Below are positions 11,346 through 23,279 of a stretch of 64,000 nucleotides of DNA, piece by piece (the stretch's first letter is position 1; every line of letters starts with the position of its first letter). The DNA lies in assembly GCA_017654935.2 (NCBI GenBank), contig CM065710.1, forward strand, positions 26,848,729 through 26,912,728, read 5' to 3'. Under the pieces are notes generated by a model. That model was given only the letters and a program-made list of their open reading frames with translations. It made no database searches and had not been told where the DNA came from. The translations under genes and the position numbers were made by a program. This DNA is from Phymorhynchus buccinoides (lineage: Eukaryota > Mollusca > Gastropoda > Neogastropoda > Raphitomidae).

Positions 11346-12308
11346 CTTACCGGATGGTTTTGCCCATGTCATTTATGGTTACCTTTTGTTGGACCCTTCT
11401 CTCTGCCATTTCTCTCCAGAAAGGCTCGCATGCCTGCTTGCTTACTTGACGTACTCTGTCATGTCGTCGGTCATGTTACACGAGAAGCACTTTCTTTCTT
11501 GTTACTCTCAGAGCTACGTGACCTACCTTGATCATTTGTTTTGCACCCCCAGAAAATCGACGCTCATTTGCTGAAACCACTTTAGCAGTACTGTTAGATG
11601 TGCTAGCACCACCACAATCTTCACTTCCGTTTTCCATTTTCTCTCCCTTTCTATTCACATCACTTTCAGTACAACACATTCCCCCCTTTGAGCCTTGAAC
11701 ATTAGGAGTAGAAACATAACTATCTTTGCATCCATTTCCCTCACCCTCACTTTGTTCTTCCTCACTATAATGTAGATTTATACTCGTAAACACATCAGTT
11801 TCGTCCGGAGTGAAAACATGTCCGCTATTACTACCATCACCCTTCTCCACAACTCTTTCCTCACTACCATCCGGTACGTTAGTTGCAGATACACTATGAT
11901 TGTCTATGTAGGGGGTACAACTATTGTTACTTTCACTCTCATTGTCTTCTTCATCATTATTATTTATGTTTGTTACTGGTACTTTGCTACGAGTAAGAAT
12001 ACTGCTATCAGGTCTACTGCTAAGCTTTCAATAGCTTCCCCCACTCCCTTCATTACCACTGTCACTGCTTTGTGTTTCGTTCGTCTCACCCGCCACCCAA
12101 AATGAGTTAACCCCAGCCCTTTGCTCTGTGGCGTCACGCTGTTTGCCGTAAAGGTCATTTAAACTGTGTAGTGACCCAGTTTCTTGTTGGCTGTTAGTGG
12201 AATTCCCTGTGTTATGACGTAGGGTTTTCCCCATCTGTGACCCCTCACAGACTTATTTCATGTCGTCTGCTTTGGCCTTGGTGTCAGCTTTTTGCGTTGT
12301 CATGTTGT

Positions 12309-12960
12309 GTTGATCCTCCCCTCCTGCCGGTTGGCCTGAAGTTGCTTTGTCGTGATGTAGGCATGAGCCCACCTGTGTGTCAGCACAGGCATGTTGATCC
12401 TTCCCTCCTGCCGGTTGGCCTGAAGTTGCTTTGTCGTGATGTAGGCATGAGCCCACCTGTGTGTCAGCACAGGCATGTTGATCCTTCCCTCCTGCCGGTT
12501 GGCCTGAAGTTGCTTTGTCGTGATGTAGGCATGAGCCCACCTGTGTGTCAGCACAGGCATGTTGATCCTTCCCTCCTGCTGGTTGGCCTGAAGTTGCTTT
12601 GTCGTGATGTAGGCATACGCCCACCTGTGTGTCAGCACAGGCATGTTGATCCTTCCCTCCTGCTGGTTGGCCTGAAGCTGCTTTGTCGTGATGTAGGCAT
12701 AAGCCCACCTGTGTGTCAGCACAGGCATGTTGATCCTTCCCTCCTGCTGGTTGGCCTGAAGTTGCTTTGTCGTGATGTAGGCATACGCCCACCTGTGTGT
12801 CAGCACAGGCATGTTGATCCTTCCCTCCTGCTGGTTGGCCTGAAGTTGCTTTGTCGTGATGTAGGCATACGCCCACCTGTGTGTCAGCACAGGCATGCTG
12901 ATCCTTCCCTCCTGCTGGTTGGCCTGAAGTTGCTTTGTCATGGTGTAGGCATAGGTATGT
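12309..12960. repeat. 84-bp coding minisatellite in ORF1, about 8 copies
   Basis: An 84-bp unit (28 codons) containing CATGTTGATCCTTCCCTCCT is repeated about eight times. On the minus strand it encodes a unit with HRWAYAYITTKQLQ and QEGRINMPVLT. Unit variants are grouped: the copies nearest 12,300 carry HRWAHAY and ANRQEG, the others HRWAYAY and ANQQEG. The unit length keeps the frame intact, and two further frames also stay open. Confidence 0.93.
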
Positions 12961-14045
12961 TGTCCGTTTCCTCCCTGACGTGCACTAGAAGTTTGTGGCA
13001 AGTTTGAGACACTTATTCTTCTGTTTGCGCCACCTGAAGCGGTTGGAGGCGATGAAGCGGTGCCCCTTCCCCCACTGTTCGCTACACCCTCCTGGGATAC
13101 ACGTTTACTGAAGGCCATAGCACTCTGTGTTGAGTTACTTGGAATCACATGTGACGCATCACATTCCACACATTCTTTGTTCCCTGTCTTGTTGATTCCT
13201 GTTTTAAGCACCTCAGCAAACGTGCGTGGGTCCGGTAACCAAGGTACAATCACCATCCTTCTTTGCTGGAAGAACGCTCGTTTGCCCTCACTCTTTGCCT
13301 GGGCAACAATCTGTCTCTGAGCTCTTGTCAAATTGTTTGCGACTTTGATGCCCGCCTTTTCTAGTTTGCCCCTCCTGTCCCTGTTTCCAATGATTGCCAT
13401 TTTGTCTTTCCACTTGCTGAATTTCACAATCATGGGTCGTGACTCATTAGGTCTGCCTTGACCAGTTCTGTGAGCCCTAGCAATGTCATTTTCTGTCCAG
13501 GTTTGTATGCTGTCAATGCTATTCAAAACCTCCACCATAGTCTAAGCACAAACATCATAGTTTTCATGTTTTTGACTTTGAGGAATGCCATACATACGCA
13601 GATTGTCCCTGCGTGAAAAATCTTCTGGTCTATCAGCGTCTTCTCGTAACTGTTCAAGTTCAGCTCTGTTTGTCAATTTGTTAGTATGTACTTCGGCCTC
13701 ATTTTGGTCCTGTGTCACTCTTTCCATGTCTAATGTCAAAACACTCATATTGTCCCCCAGTGATCTATGCTCCGTTTCCAGACAATCAGAACGATCGTTT
13801 ATTTCGTTGCGTGTTTGTTTCACCAGCACAATCTCATTTTTCATGCTACTGATATCTGCCCGGATGACTTGAGTTTGTTGGTTTAGTTTTTGATTCAGCT
13901 GTTGCTCCATCACCCGAGTATGTTGTTCCATTACCTGAGTCAGCTTAGCTACAGTGTTGTCTGTCTGAAGGACTGAATTTGCTGCAGTGTTAGAGTTCAT
14001 CTGCTCACCTTTGTCTTCAGCGGCTTTGTCAGCGTCTTCACTATT

Positions 14046-14069
14046 TGGACCCGGATTAAGGTTGACGTC
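14046..14069 (-). other. 2A-like ribosome-skipping motif, copy 1
   Basis: The eight codons read DVNLNPGP, preceded by the hydrophobic FHIILLSW. The known consensus is D-(V/I)-E-x-N-P-G-P; here Asn replaces Glu and the rest matches. 2A-like sequences at ORF1 N-termini are established for APE-type LINEs of several marine invertebrates. Whether this variant works is not known. Confidence 0.65.
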
Positions 14070-14299
14070 CCAGCTTAAAAGGATTATATGGAAAGAGAAC
14101 ATCAAGTGAACAGCATAAATGTGGAAAAGAGCACAGGCACAGCTGACATGTCGTGGCCTATTTTGTCTGTGACTTCAGTAGCACACCACTGGTCTCCTAC
14201 ACACATTGTACCCTTGTTGTAGATTCCATCCATCGCCTGAACAATGTTTGTCAGTTTCACAGCTTTCATAGCATTACACCATAAGGTGTATGTCAAGGC

Positions 14300-14895
14300 A
14301 AACTTGCTTTATGTCGGCAGCCAAACAGGCCAATTGTAGCCCGCCACTGTACCAAGTCTACCATTTTGATGATTCTTTGCGTACCCTGACACTAACACTT
14401 CACATTATTCACAATGGTTTGGTAATTGTCTTCTTTCAGACTTCGGAACTCCCTCAAACGTGTAAAATCAGCCACTCAGTTCAAAAATTTGAACCGCAAT
14501 GTTCCAGATTACAAGAGAGAGAATACCAATTCAAAAGGCTTATTCAAGAGGCTTTGGCCACATTTGAAGGGGAGGAGGACATGAACAATCAAACAAGAAA
14601 TCCATCTTAATTATAAGTCTATCTCTGAACTTAAAAACATGATACAGAAAAACGGCACATTGCTAAATAACATTTTCAATTCTAAGGACAAACAAAATTA
14701 TATGGATAAAACAAGAGAAGTAGTGAAAGGAGGCGAAAGAGAGAGGGGTGGGGTGGGGTACAAAAAGTGTCTATTTCTGTATTTATACAAATGCAAATTG
14801 AATGCATTCGTGTGGTAGGCACTATACAGTTGTGTAGATAATTATTGTTTTGAAGCAAACAATAATTTGATTTAAAAGATTTCTTTAGATTTATA
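14300..14895. other. Flank between LINE and receptor exon, copy 1
   Basis: A pyrimidine-rich stretch ending TTCTTTCAG at about 14,440 resembles a splice acceptor, but no convincing exon follows it. A long A-rich segment precedes a second acceptor-like TTTCTTTAG just before the receptor reading frame at 14,896. Confidence 0.4.
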
Positions 14896-15540
14896 ATGGA
14901 CAATAAACTCTGTGCTGGTTTGTCATTTGAAGGAAAGAAGAGTATGGAGTTCAACAAACACGACTCCTTTATAGAGTTATGGACAGAGCTTATTTCAGTG
15001 ATGACTTCACAAACCTCCGGTTTTGTCACAACGCAAAAGATCAACGGAACACTCTGTAAAACATGTATGTATAAAGGAAACACATCTGTAGCAGTTCCAT
15101 TCGCCTATGGGATCATGTTCAGTGTGAAGATGCTGAAGTATTTTGCACGTTTTCCTGACATAACTGTCACAATACACAGTGTCAACACCACAATAAGTCA
15201 TTTTTGGAACAGGATATGGCTTCATCCTTTTCAAAAAACATATGCCCATAAAGCATTCAAGATGACAGTTGACTGCAAAATAACTGTTAAAGTTATTGGC
15301 TCTTTCCAGGTCTTCTTTTCTTTCCACCCTTTAAGGAAACTGCCCCTGCAACTGCCCAACGGATTGTTTAACTGCTCTGTGGGATACTTTAGCAGTTTTC
15401 AGCATCACTTGGGTTGCAACCTGTGGACAGAGTGTGAAGATGGTCGGGATGAAACAGAACACTGCCCTTTCAGCAATTTAGATTGTCAAGGCATGTTGCC
15501 TTTCTGTAACCATTGCTACAAAAAGCGAGAGCATCACTAA
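14896..15540 (+). pseudogene. Truncated GRL101-like receptor 5' part, copy 1
   Basis: The first 207 codons match copy 2 (54,679 on): a CUB-like beta-rich segment and one LDLa module with CNLWTECEDGRDETEHC. The match breaks after CNHCYK, where sequence unrelated to the gene begins. The rest of the receptor (C-type lectin end, four LDLa, LRR, seven helices) is absent from copy 1. I think the truncation is an assembly effect and not a biological one, because fragments of the next 270 bases of the gene appear scattered in order over the following 550 bases. Confidence 0.75.
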
Positions 15541-16090
15541 AAGAGCAGCAGAAGAAGATAATTTATCATTTTCAAGCATAGTAAAGAGCATAAGAAATTT
15601 TAATAAAAAGAAAAGGAAGAGCATATCTAACATTCAAACAGCCCAACGACGGAGGTTTTTTTGTCCACTCTTTTGGGTGCAGACTAGGCAGACTTACTGT
15701 GCCAAAGTGTCTTATGTGGAGTTAATGGTAGTTAGGGATTGGCAAATGGGGTTTCGTGTTGGTTTTCTTCGTGTTCAAAATTTGGGACCAGGCCGTTTCG
15801 TAACGTCGTGCTAAGCGTCGTGACGTATCATGTTATTCGTTTGCGTTGCCGTCTTCCGTGTTTTTTTCGTATTCTCGCCCGTCGTATGTCGTATGTACAT
15901 ATTTTTAGGAGGAGGAAGGAAAACATGGACCTTGGGGTTGCCATTGACGGCAATTGCTCCGGTTGTTACCCTTTCTCTATGTACAAAAAAAGAAATTTTG
16001 TCCCGTTATACTGAAAGACAGAAAAAACAGACCCCAGGCCCACAGCAGGAGCAAGTCCGGTAGCATTCCTCTTCTTTTACGGGAAGGAAG
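15517..16090. other. Interleaved gene and noise sequence
   Basis: Short blocks of the copy 2 receptor appear in the right order, separated by unrelated inserts: CAGACTTACTGTGCCAAAGT, GATTGGCAA, GTTCAAAATT, GACCAGGCCG, GTATGTACATATTTT, CTCTATGTACAAAAA and CTTCTTTTACGGGAAG. This spreads about 270 bp of gene over about 570 bp. It looks like a failed consensus and not like evolution. Confidence 0.8.
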
Positions 16091-16149
16091 AGAAGAGATT
16101 AGAGATTATAACGAACGATTAAGAAGATTAGGATTAACAAAAAGGGATT

Positions 16150-19100
16150 ATTAAAGAAACAAGAAAAGTAAACTCGCACGCCCGTCCTACACGTTTTTTA
16201 CCCCCCCGCACATCTGCCCCCCTTAGCCCCAGCCCATTTTCACTATACCCTGTATCCTTTTGCCTACCTCAGAGTACGCCCACACGAAGCATCCTTCCTC
16301 TCTATAGAATTAATCTGCCAAGCCAACCGCTACTTAAACCACCCTCCCATAGCAACCACGCACCTTCCTCATAAAGATTAATAAGAATTTCAGCAAGATA
16401 CCCTATACCCCCAACGCTCCCAACCCAGCAGCTTATCCTCCCCATACCCGCATGCTCCATCCTTTTTCCAGCAAGAACAGCATTTACTAGATTCACACCG
16501 CCTTACCCCAAGTCCCGATTTCCCGCCACTGACCCTGCGCATAATCCTTAGTTCCTCGCGGACTTCATTCACATCCCGCTCCTCCCCCCCCCTCCCCCTA
16601 TCCTCACCCTCCACACCACTTTCTCTCACCGCCCACCACCACCGTCCACTATATCTCTTCCCCCTCGACAAGCACATCCTCACCCTTCCCCTTCCCTCCC
16701 CCCACTCCCTTCCCCCAGGATCCTCTCACACCCCCAACCGACTACCTCCCTTCCTGCCGCGGCCCCCGCTCCTTTTCTTCTTACCCCCCTACAACCCCTG
16801 CATTATTGGCTGCCTTTCCCCCCCCTCCCCGTTCCCCTTGCCGCTGCCCTTCCCTCTGCCCGGCTCCTAGGCTAGTTCCCTCCTCTTTTTTCCCCTCCCT
16901 CCTCTCCCCCCCTCTCTTGCCCCTCTTTCCCCCTCCCCCAACCATCCACGCCACAGTCCCACACCGCATCAGCGTCCCCCCCCACTACGCCTCAGTCCCC
17001 TCCAGTTCCCCCCAACTTGACCCCGACCCCTCACCCGTGCCACCCCATCAACGACCTCCCAAGACACACCAAGTCCAAGACTCCTCACAAACCTCCGGCA
17101 CTGTCCCATGAGCCACGCTGTCCCCATCCTAGACCCCCTTTCACCCCAAACCCTTCCCCGTCCCCAGTCAGAGCAGCTTTCCCTCCGACGCCTTACCGTA
17201 TCCTCTCCACCTCACACTTCCACTCCATAGAGCCACCACGCGACAGACGCCACCCACCCAAGCACCCTTCCAATAGTCGCATTTCCCCCCCCAAATCCCG
17301 ATATCCCTCACCCTCAAGACTCTCAAGCACCTACAGCCGATGCCTTACTGCGTGTCCCTCCCCCGGCCCACGTCTTTCACCTCTTTTTTCTCCTTTTCCT
17401 CCTTTCCCCCTTGCCGTCCTCCATCGTCACTTCGCTCTCCTCCCCCCCCTTCTCTCCTCCCCCCTGCTTCCCACCTGAGGTGATTCCCCTTTCCCCCCCC
17501 CTTACCGCCCAGCTTCCCCCCACCCCCCCTGTCCCCCCGCACGCCACTCCCTTTCCGTTGTCTGCCCAATCCCACTCCCCACCCCGCCCACCCACCCACC
17601 GCTTCCGTCCCCCGTCACTCACACAGTTCCCACGCTTTAGCCCTATCCCGCTGCCAATCGACGCCACTCTCCTCCAGCCTTTTCACCTGCCGCCTCACTC
17701 CTCCGCCCCGTTTGTTTTTCCCCCTCCCCTTCTTCCCCGCCCCCATCCGGCTTCCCCCCCTCACTCGTGCTTCTCCTCCTCCATCCTACTCCACTACTGT
17801 TTCCCTGCCCCTCCATCGTCCCTCCTAATTATCTTGCCCCTCCCTCCACCCTGCCCCCCCCCTCGCCTCCCCCCCCGGTCCTTCCCCCCTGCCTCCCGCC
17901 CTTGCCTCTTCTCTCTTTCTCTCCATCTCTCCCCCCCCCCTCCTTCCCCCTCCCCTCCTTCCGCCTCCCGCTACCACTCCTCCACTCACTCCCCTTCCTT
18001 CCGTCCCCCCACCCCTTCCTTGCGACGCCCCTTCCCCCGACCTTCCCCACCTCCACGGGAGTTATCCCCCACCCGTTTCTCAGTGCGCCTCCGCGCCTCG
18101 TCCTCGCACTCATCTCTACTGTTCACCTTTTTCCTCCCTCTCAGCTCCGTTTCTCCCCCCCGTTCCGCCTACTTTCTGCCCCCGCACAACCCATTGCGAT
18201 CAGTCGCACGTTTTGGGCATCAACGCCACCTGTTCCCTCACAGGCTCACCCACATCGCCTTTTTCCACACCTTCTTGTCTCCCCTTCCTTTTCCCTCCGT
18301 CGTCTCTTTGACAGAAAATCCTCCGGTCCTTTTACTCACGCGTCCGACCCCTTGTTGTTCCCCCCTTTCCACCCAGCCCATGCCCGCTCCTCCCCCCCTC
18401 CCACGCTTCCTTCCGTCTACCTGCCCCCTAGTTGTCTCCTTCACCCCTCCCTCCACTGTTTTCCCTCTTGCTGGTGTTTTTTTTTCCCACGCCCAGTACC
18501 TCCTCTCTCCTCTCCGGAGTTCTCCCCCCCGTCCCCGTCCGCGCCTTCCTGATCCCTCTTCCCTAACTCCGCCCCGCCTCCATCCTTTTTCTCACTCCTT
18601 GGTCTTCCCTTGTAGCAAGTTGTCCTTATTCTCGGTTTCTCTTCTTGTTCGTTGCTTTGCCTTTTCTTCTTGGTATCTTTCTTCTTCCACCTTATATTAC
18701 ACTAACTTTGTCTTGTTTCTTTTCGTTTATCAACAGCACTTTGTCTCTTCTGGATTATTTTCTTGTGTTGAATTCTTTCTTTTCCTTTTATTTTTTCCTT
18801 CTTTTCTTTAACCCGATTTCTTTCAGAATTATCTGGTGACACCTTTTCGACTTTACCTTTTTGTCCTGTCCGTCATATCTTGATTTTTCAACCCATATAC
18901 ATCTTCTAACACACCTCACAACATACAAACTATACTGTACTGGTTAACATCGGTGGATTCCTGGTCTTCATGGAAGAGCTTGCCCCGTTGATGACAAAGC
19001 ATCGAACATTTCTTAAAGTCACTTAACTAGTTTGTCGTTGTACTAACTATTACACCGTAGGTCGTTGCCTTTCCAAGAGTCATTGAGTTGAGCGAGTGGT

Positions 19101-22021
19101 GAGTATGATTTATTCAAAGAATGAGGTTTTAGAAAGTCTAAGACATTGTATGTCCGCCTGTCGCGTACAGCGCTACACACAAATGCGCCCATTCATGCTG
19201 CCCTTTCAACTTGTATCGTTTGCCTAATAGATGGCTAGTTCGCAAGATTGTCCGGACTTCTTCTAGCATGTTGCCTTTCTTTTACTCACTCGCTCAATAC
19301 CTTATCTGCCCTTAGCCATCTTTAACTTGACTGTTCCCTGGTCGCAAATTATTAATTATTGATGACTCAGTCCAGGGTTTTTTCCACCCAAGTATAAACG
19401 GAGGTTTTCCCTATACCTACTGTTCAGCTGTTCTCCTTTTGGGAAGAGGGTGTCTTTTCGCGATCCGTGAAAAAGTTAAATATTTTACCTGCTAAATGCA
19501 ACCCATCTCGTTTACTATTCGGCTTTGCTCTCTTTTAGGATTCACGATTCTTAAACAAGTAGTTAGCCCTTTTATAAATAAGTTATTCCCGTCTAGTTGC
19601 TTTCTATGTAGTACTTATTGACCTAAACCGTTTCTTCAGCAGGAGCCCCTTACTTTTCTTTTTCCTTTTCGGATTGTCGCCTCCAACCCTAATATCGCAA
19701 TTTTCCCCTATCACCTAGCAACCCCAATTTTGTCTTTGTTTCCTATGATACACTAAAATAAGCCTCTCTTTCCCCATGAGATTCCCCCCAAGCCTAGAAG
19801 CAGAGTGAGCTTTGTCCTATCCACTTCACCCTAGAGCCTGCTTCTCCTTCTCTCATTTTTCGGATTCTTCCGTTCCTCCTTATTGTCCGCTTGTCTTTTC
19901 TTGTGGATCTATTACACTTTACTTTTAGCAGGACTTGGGTTGATTCCCCCTTCTTCAACTTCTTAGACGCGCTGCTTTCCTATCTAATTTGACGGCCTAA
20001 ATTTCAACCGATATTTTCCCACTTTAATTAGCCATTTGATATTAGCCGTTCCTGTAATTGACATTTGTTGCCGCTCTTTTCACACAAACCCTATGTAAGA
20101 TGATAAGCCACTTTGAAGTGCTTTACGTTTACTGTACATTGAAGCATCCCGGTCTTATTATCTCTTACTTAATTTAAATACCCGTTGAAAAATGTTTGAC
20201 ACTTAATCAAAAAAACGATTGTAAAATTGCTTACTAAAATTAGTATCAAGAATATGTAATTTTGAATTAAACTGTTACCAGTTGCCTTTGTAGCAGGTTC
20301 CAAATACTAAACTTTACATTCCAATCAAATTTATTATAATCTTAAGATTTATAGCATACTTCATTCACAAACGATTTTACTGGATTGCTCTTATGCCTGC
20401 CTTCCTCTATCCACCACCACCATAATGTTAATAAATGTTAACATGATACATGTCATAATTCATCTTGCGTTTTGCTACCCCTTCCTTTGCTTACCTTCTT
20501 TCCATCTTTTTATCTTCCCTCTTCATGTCCTTATCTTCTTTCTCTTCTCTTTTTAAAAACCTTTCCCCTATGACTGTCTCCACTGCTTTATACCCTTCTT
20601 TCCACTTCATTCCTGCTCTCTATATACTTGATCACTTTTTCTTCATACCCCCTCTCCTTTTCATGCTTCCCCCTTCTACTTCCTCTCATCCTTCTACCAT
20701 TTTTTACATCGATTCCTTCTCCGTCCCATGCCACCCACGTTCTTATTTTTATTCCCCTTTTCCCATCCCGCATACTCCCCTCCCCCCTACCCTTTTCCCC
20801 CTCCACACCCTCCCTTCCCACCGCGCTCCCCCCCCCCGTCACCCTCGCCCCGGCTCCCCCATCCCCTCGAGGCACCCTTGTCCCCTTCACCCACCTCCGA
20901 GGTCCCCCCCCTACGCCCCAGACAAACCAAAGAGTTTCACCTCCGTGCCCCTCTCCCTGCGCCTTCCTCCGCCCCCCCGTCCCAACCCAGCCCCTCTCCG
21001 CGCGGCCCACCCTTCCGGCCCGCCCCTTCCCTCGCGCTTCCTTAACCCCTCCCGGCCCCCCTAACCCACCCCTTTCCCCCAACGCCACTTCACCTGCCCT
21101 CCCCTCTAGCTCACCTACCAGGTCACGGCCCCGGCCTTCGCCACCTCACCGCAACCCCTCCTCCTTTTCCGTTCGACGCCAGCGGGCCCCCCCCTTTTCC
21201 CCTGCCTATCCCCGTCCTCGCAAGGTTGCCCACACTCCGCCTTTCGCAAAAGCAGGCACAACTACGAGGCGGTACCCCGTCACACCACACCCAACCTGTC
21301 ATTACGGGACTTGCTTCCCCCCTCCTTCCCCCCTTCCCCCTTCCCTTATCCTCCCCCCATCCCAGACCCCCCCACCCCCCACAAACTCCTCCCCTCAACA
21401 CCCACGACTCCCTGCTCTCACCTATCCTTCGGCTCCCTCATTGCCAACCCCTATGCTCCGTCCTTTCGTTCTGGGCACGTATGCCTGCCACCCCCCTCTC
21501 CTCCGCTTTCCCCCTCCCCTCCCTATCCATTCTTTCCCACTTTCCCTCGTTGTTTGATTTCCCTCCGTTCCCCTGTGTTTGGTTTTCCTCTGATCCGTCC
21601 TCACCTTCCCCTATTCCCCCCCCCATTTCCCCTACCCCCCCCCCCCCCCCCCCCCCCCCCCCTCAGTGTTCTTCCCCCCTCTTGTTGCCCTCCTTTCTGT
21701 CCCGTTGCAGCCCTCTTCCCCCCCCCCCCCCCCTCCGCTCTTTCCCCCCTCCCTTTCGTTTTCCCATTCCTGTTTATCCAGTTTATTTTTCCTATTTTCC
21801 TTTTGCCTCATTTCACCCCTATCTTTTCTCACCAACCTTCAATCATTCCTCTTCCTGACACAGTTATCCAACCTCCGCTTTGCTCGTCCAGCCTAGTCCC
21901 TTCCCGTGTTAATTCGTTATCCAACTCACCCCTAGACGGGTCTTTATCCGTTTTGCCCCCGCCCACGAGTCGGTTTCTGCTTGCCTTCCCCTCTCTTTTT
22001 GTGTATTTCGCACTCTTACTT
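16150..22021. other. C-rich, strand-asymmetric low-complexity tract
   Basis: 16,200-18,840 and 20,460-22,020 are dominated by C and T on the plus strand, with long C runs (over 30 at about 21,637). Long Pro/Ser/Leu frames on plus and Gly/Arg frames on minus are consequences of composition. The middle (18,840-20,460) is T-rich mixed sequence with no recognisable feature. None of it resembles the receptor sequence that should follow in this locus. I suspect low-quality read sequence ahead of the gap. Confidence 0.65.
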
Positions 22022-22521
22022 NNNNNNNNNNNNNNNNNNNNNNNNNNNNNNNNNNNNNNNNNNNNNNNNNNNNNNNNNNNNNNNNNNNNNNNNNNNNNNN
22101 NNNNNNNNNNNNNNNNNNNNNNNNNNNNNNNNNNNNNNNNNNNNNNNNNNNNNNNNNNNNNNNNNNNNNNNNNNNNNNNNNNNNNNNNNNNNNNNNNNNN
22201 NNNNNNNNNNNNNNNNNNNNNNNNNNNNNNNNNNNNNNNNNNNNNNNNNNNNNNNNNNNNNNNNNNNNNNNNNNNNNNNNNNNNNNNNNNNNNNNNNNNN
22301 NNNNNNNNNNNNNNNNNNNNNNNNNNNNNNNNNNNNNNNNNNNNNNNNNNNNNNNNNNNNNNNNNNNNNNNNNNNNNNNNNNNNNNNNNNNNNNNNNNNN
22401 NNNNNNNNNNNNNNNNNNNNNNNNNNNNNNNNNNNNNNNNNNNNNNNNNNNNNNNNNNNNNNNNNNNNNNNNNNNNNNNNNNNNNNNNNNNNNNNNNNNN
22501 NNNNNNNNNNNNNNNNNNNNN
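22022..22521. other. Assembly gap, 500 N
   Basis: Exactly 500 consecutive N, a typical fixed-size scaffold join. The sequences on either side share nothing obvious. Confidence 1.
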
Positions 22522-22599
22522 AATCATTGGGCAATCATGCCACGAAGACAACTGAGAGCCAATTCTGGCAAAATGGTCTGGGGATGATGTCAATGACTT

Positions 22600-23232
22600 T
22601 CTTGACTTTATCTTCCCTCTCCCTCTTTTCCTCTCTCTCGCTCTCCCTCTTCCTCTCTCTCCCCTCTCTTATAATCTCCCTCCCTCCGCTCATTCTTCTC
22701 TCTCTCATCTCTCCTCCCTCTCTCTCTCCTCTGGCTCTGGGTGTAAACAAGGGTTTAATGGCCTCTTTCGTCTGATGCTCATCATGAGTCATCGGTCGGT
22801 ACTATACGTTTTGGTTGCAGTCAGGGTTAATTTGTGTCCTCTAAGAACCCACTGCATCTTCATTTAGCACTTGGTTTCAGACCGGCACATGTTTGGGTTC
22901 GTCAGACAGTCATGATCTAGTCATTTTCATTGTACGAAAAATATTATACAACGGGTTTTATTTGTTGTTCTATAAGAACAAGCATATAATAGGATTGATC
23001 ACACAACACACACACACATAGCGCGCGCGCGCGCACAGCACGCACACGCACACACGCACTAACACTACTACACGTAGGCAACGCCCACTACACACACCAT
23101 CTCTCTCTCATCTCTCTCATCTCTCTCGTCGTCTCTCTCTCTCTCTCTCACTCACGACGACACACACACGACAACATCACCCACGATCACCACACACACA
23201 CACACACACCCACACACACACAACACGACACA
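22600..23232. repeat. CT and CA simple-repeat region
   Basis: CT-rich sequence at 22,600-22,735, unique sequence to about 22,985, then mixed CA, CG and CT repeats to 23,232. Irregular interruptions suggest poor consensus. No gene is seen. Confidence 0.8.
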
Positions 23233-23279
23233 AGAGGACAAGAAATCTGCTCAAGCTTATAAGTTATCTTTCATTCTCA

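Larger units (their letters stand above)
12300..14105 (-). pseudogene. LINE ORF1 (2A-like, coiled coil, RRM-type), one in-frame stop
   Basis: The N-terminus is hydrophobic and carries a 2A-like motif, DVNLNPGP (14,046-14,069). A Gln/Glu-rich heptad stretch (about residues 45-160, likely coiled coil) follows, then an RRM-type segment near MYGIPQSQK and ARAHRTGQGRP, and a C-terminal-domain-like stretch ending in RRMVIVP. These are features of LINE ORF1 RNA-binding proteins. A TAG at 13,542-13,544 interrupts the frame between VCA and TMVEV; the reading frame is unchanged on both sides, so it looks like a simple nonsense change. The C-terminal third is an in-frame 84-bp repeat. The first ATG is at 14,102; the frame is open a little further upstream. 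Confidence 0.8.
7416..14300 (-). mobile_element. APE-type LINE, full-length-like but dead, copy 1
   Basis: Minus-strand order: ORF1 (14,105-12,300), a Ser/Asn/Glu-rich linker (about 12,236-11,350), AP endonuclease (11,345-10,366), reverse transcriptase (9,935-8,746), the C-terminal region (8,619 to about 7,850), a 3' UTR, then a TTGGA pentanucleotide tail at 7,440-7,416. This layout and the C-terminal zinc-binding segment fit the CR1/L2/Jockey superfamily; the clade is not settled. It carries frameshifts, three in-frame stops and a mutated RT catalytic Asp. The 5' end is approximate. The identical insertion in copy 2 shows that it predates the split of the copies. Confidence 0.88.
1..15540. 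repeat. Large duplicated block, copy 1
   Basis: The sequence from base 1 reappears from 40,302 in the same order and orientation: the same CA repeats, minisatellites, hairpin element, minus-strand LINE and receptor exon. The offset shifts in steps (40,301, 39,763, 39,704, 39,689, 39,686, then 39,783), and the steps fall at repeat arrays and small indels. Outside the arrays the copies look nearly identical. The match begins at the first base of the window and dissolves after 15,517. This fits an alternative haplotype contig placed next to the primary one; a recent segmental duplication is the alternative. Confidence 0.93.

Noticed and set aside
12237..13007. 256-codon plus-strand frame across the 84-bp repeat
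   Set aside because: It is antisense to ORF1; the repeat length keeps it open, and it has no features beyond the repeat.
17411..18811. 466-codon Pro/Ser-rich frame
   Set aside because: It arises from a C-rich tract of doubtful quality, with antisense Gly-rich frames equally open and no domain.
21311..22593. Frames running through the N gap
   Set aside because: They consist of unknown residues; the gap cannot support a call.
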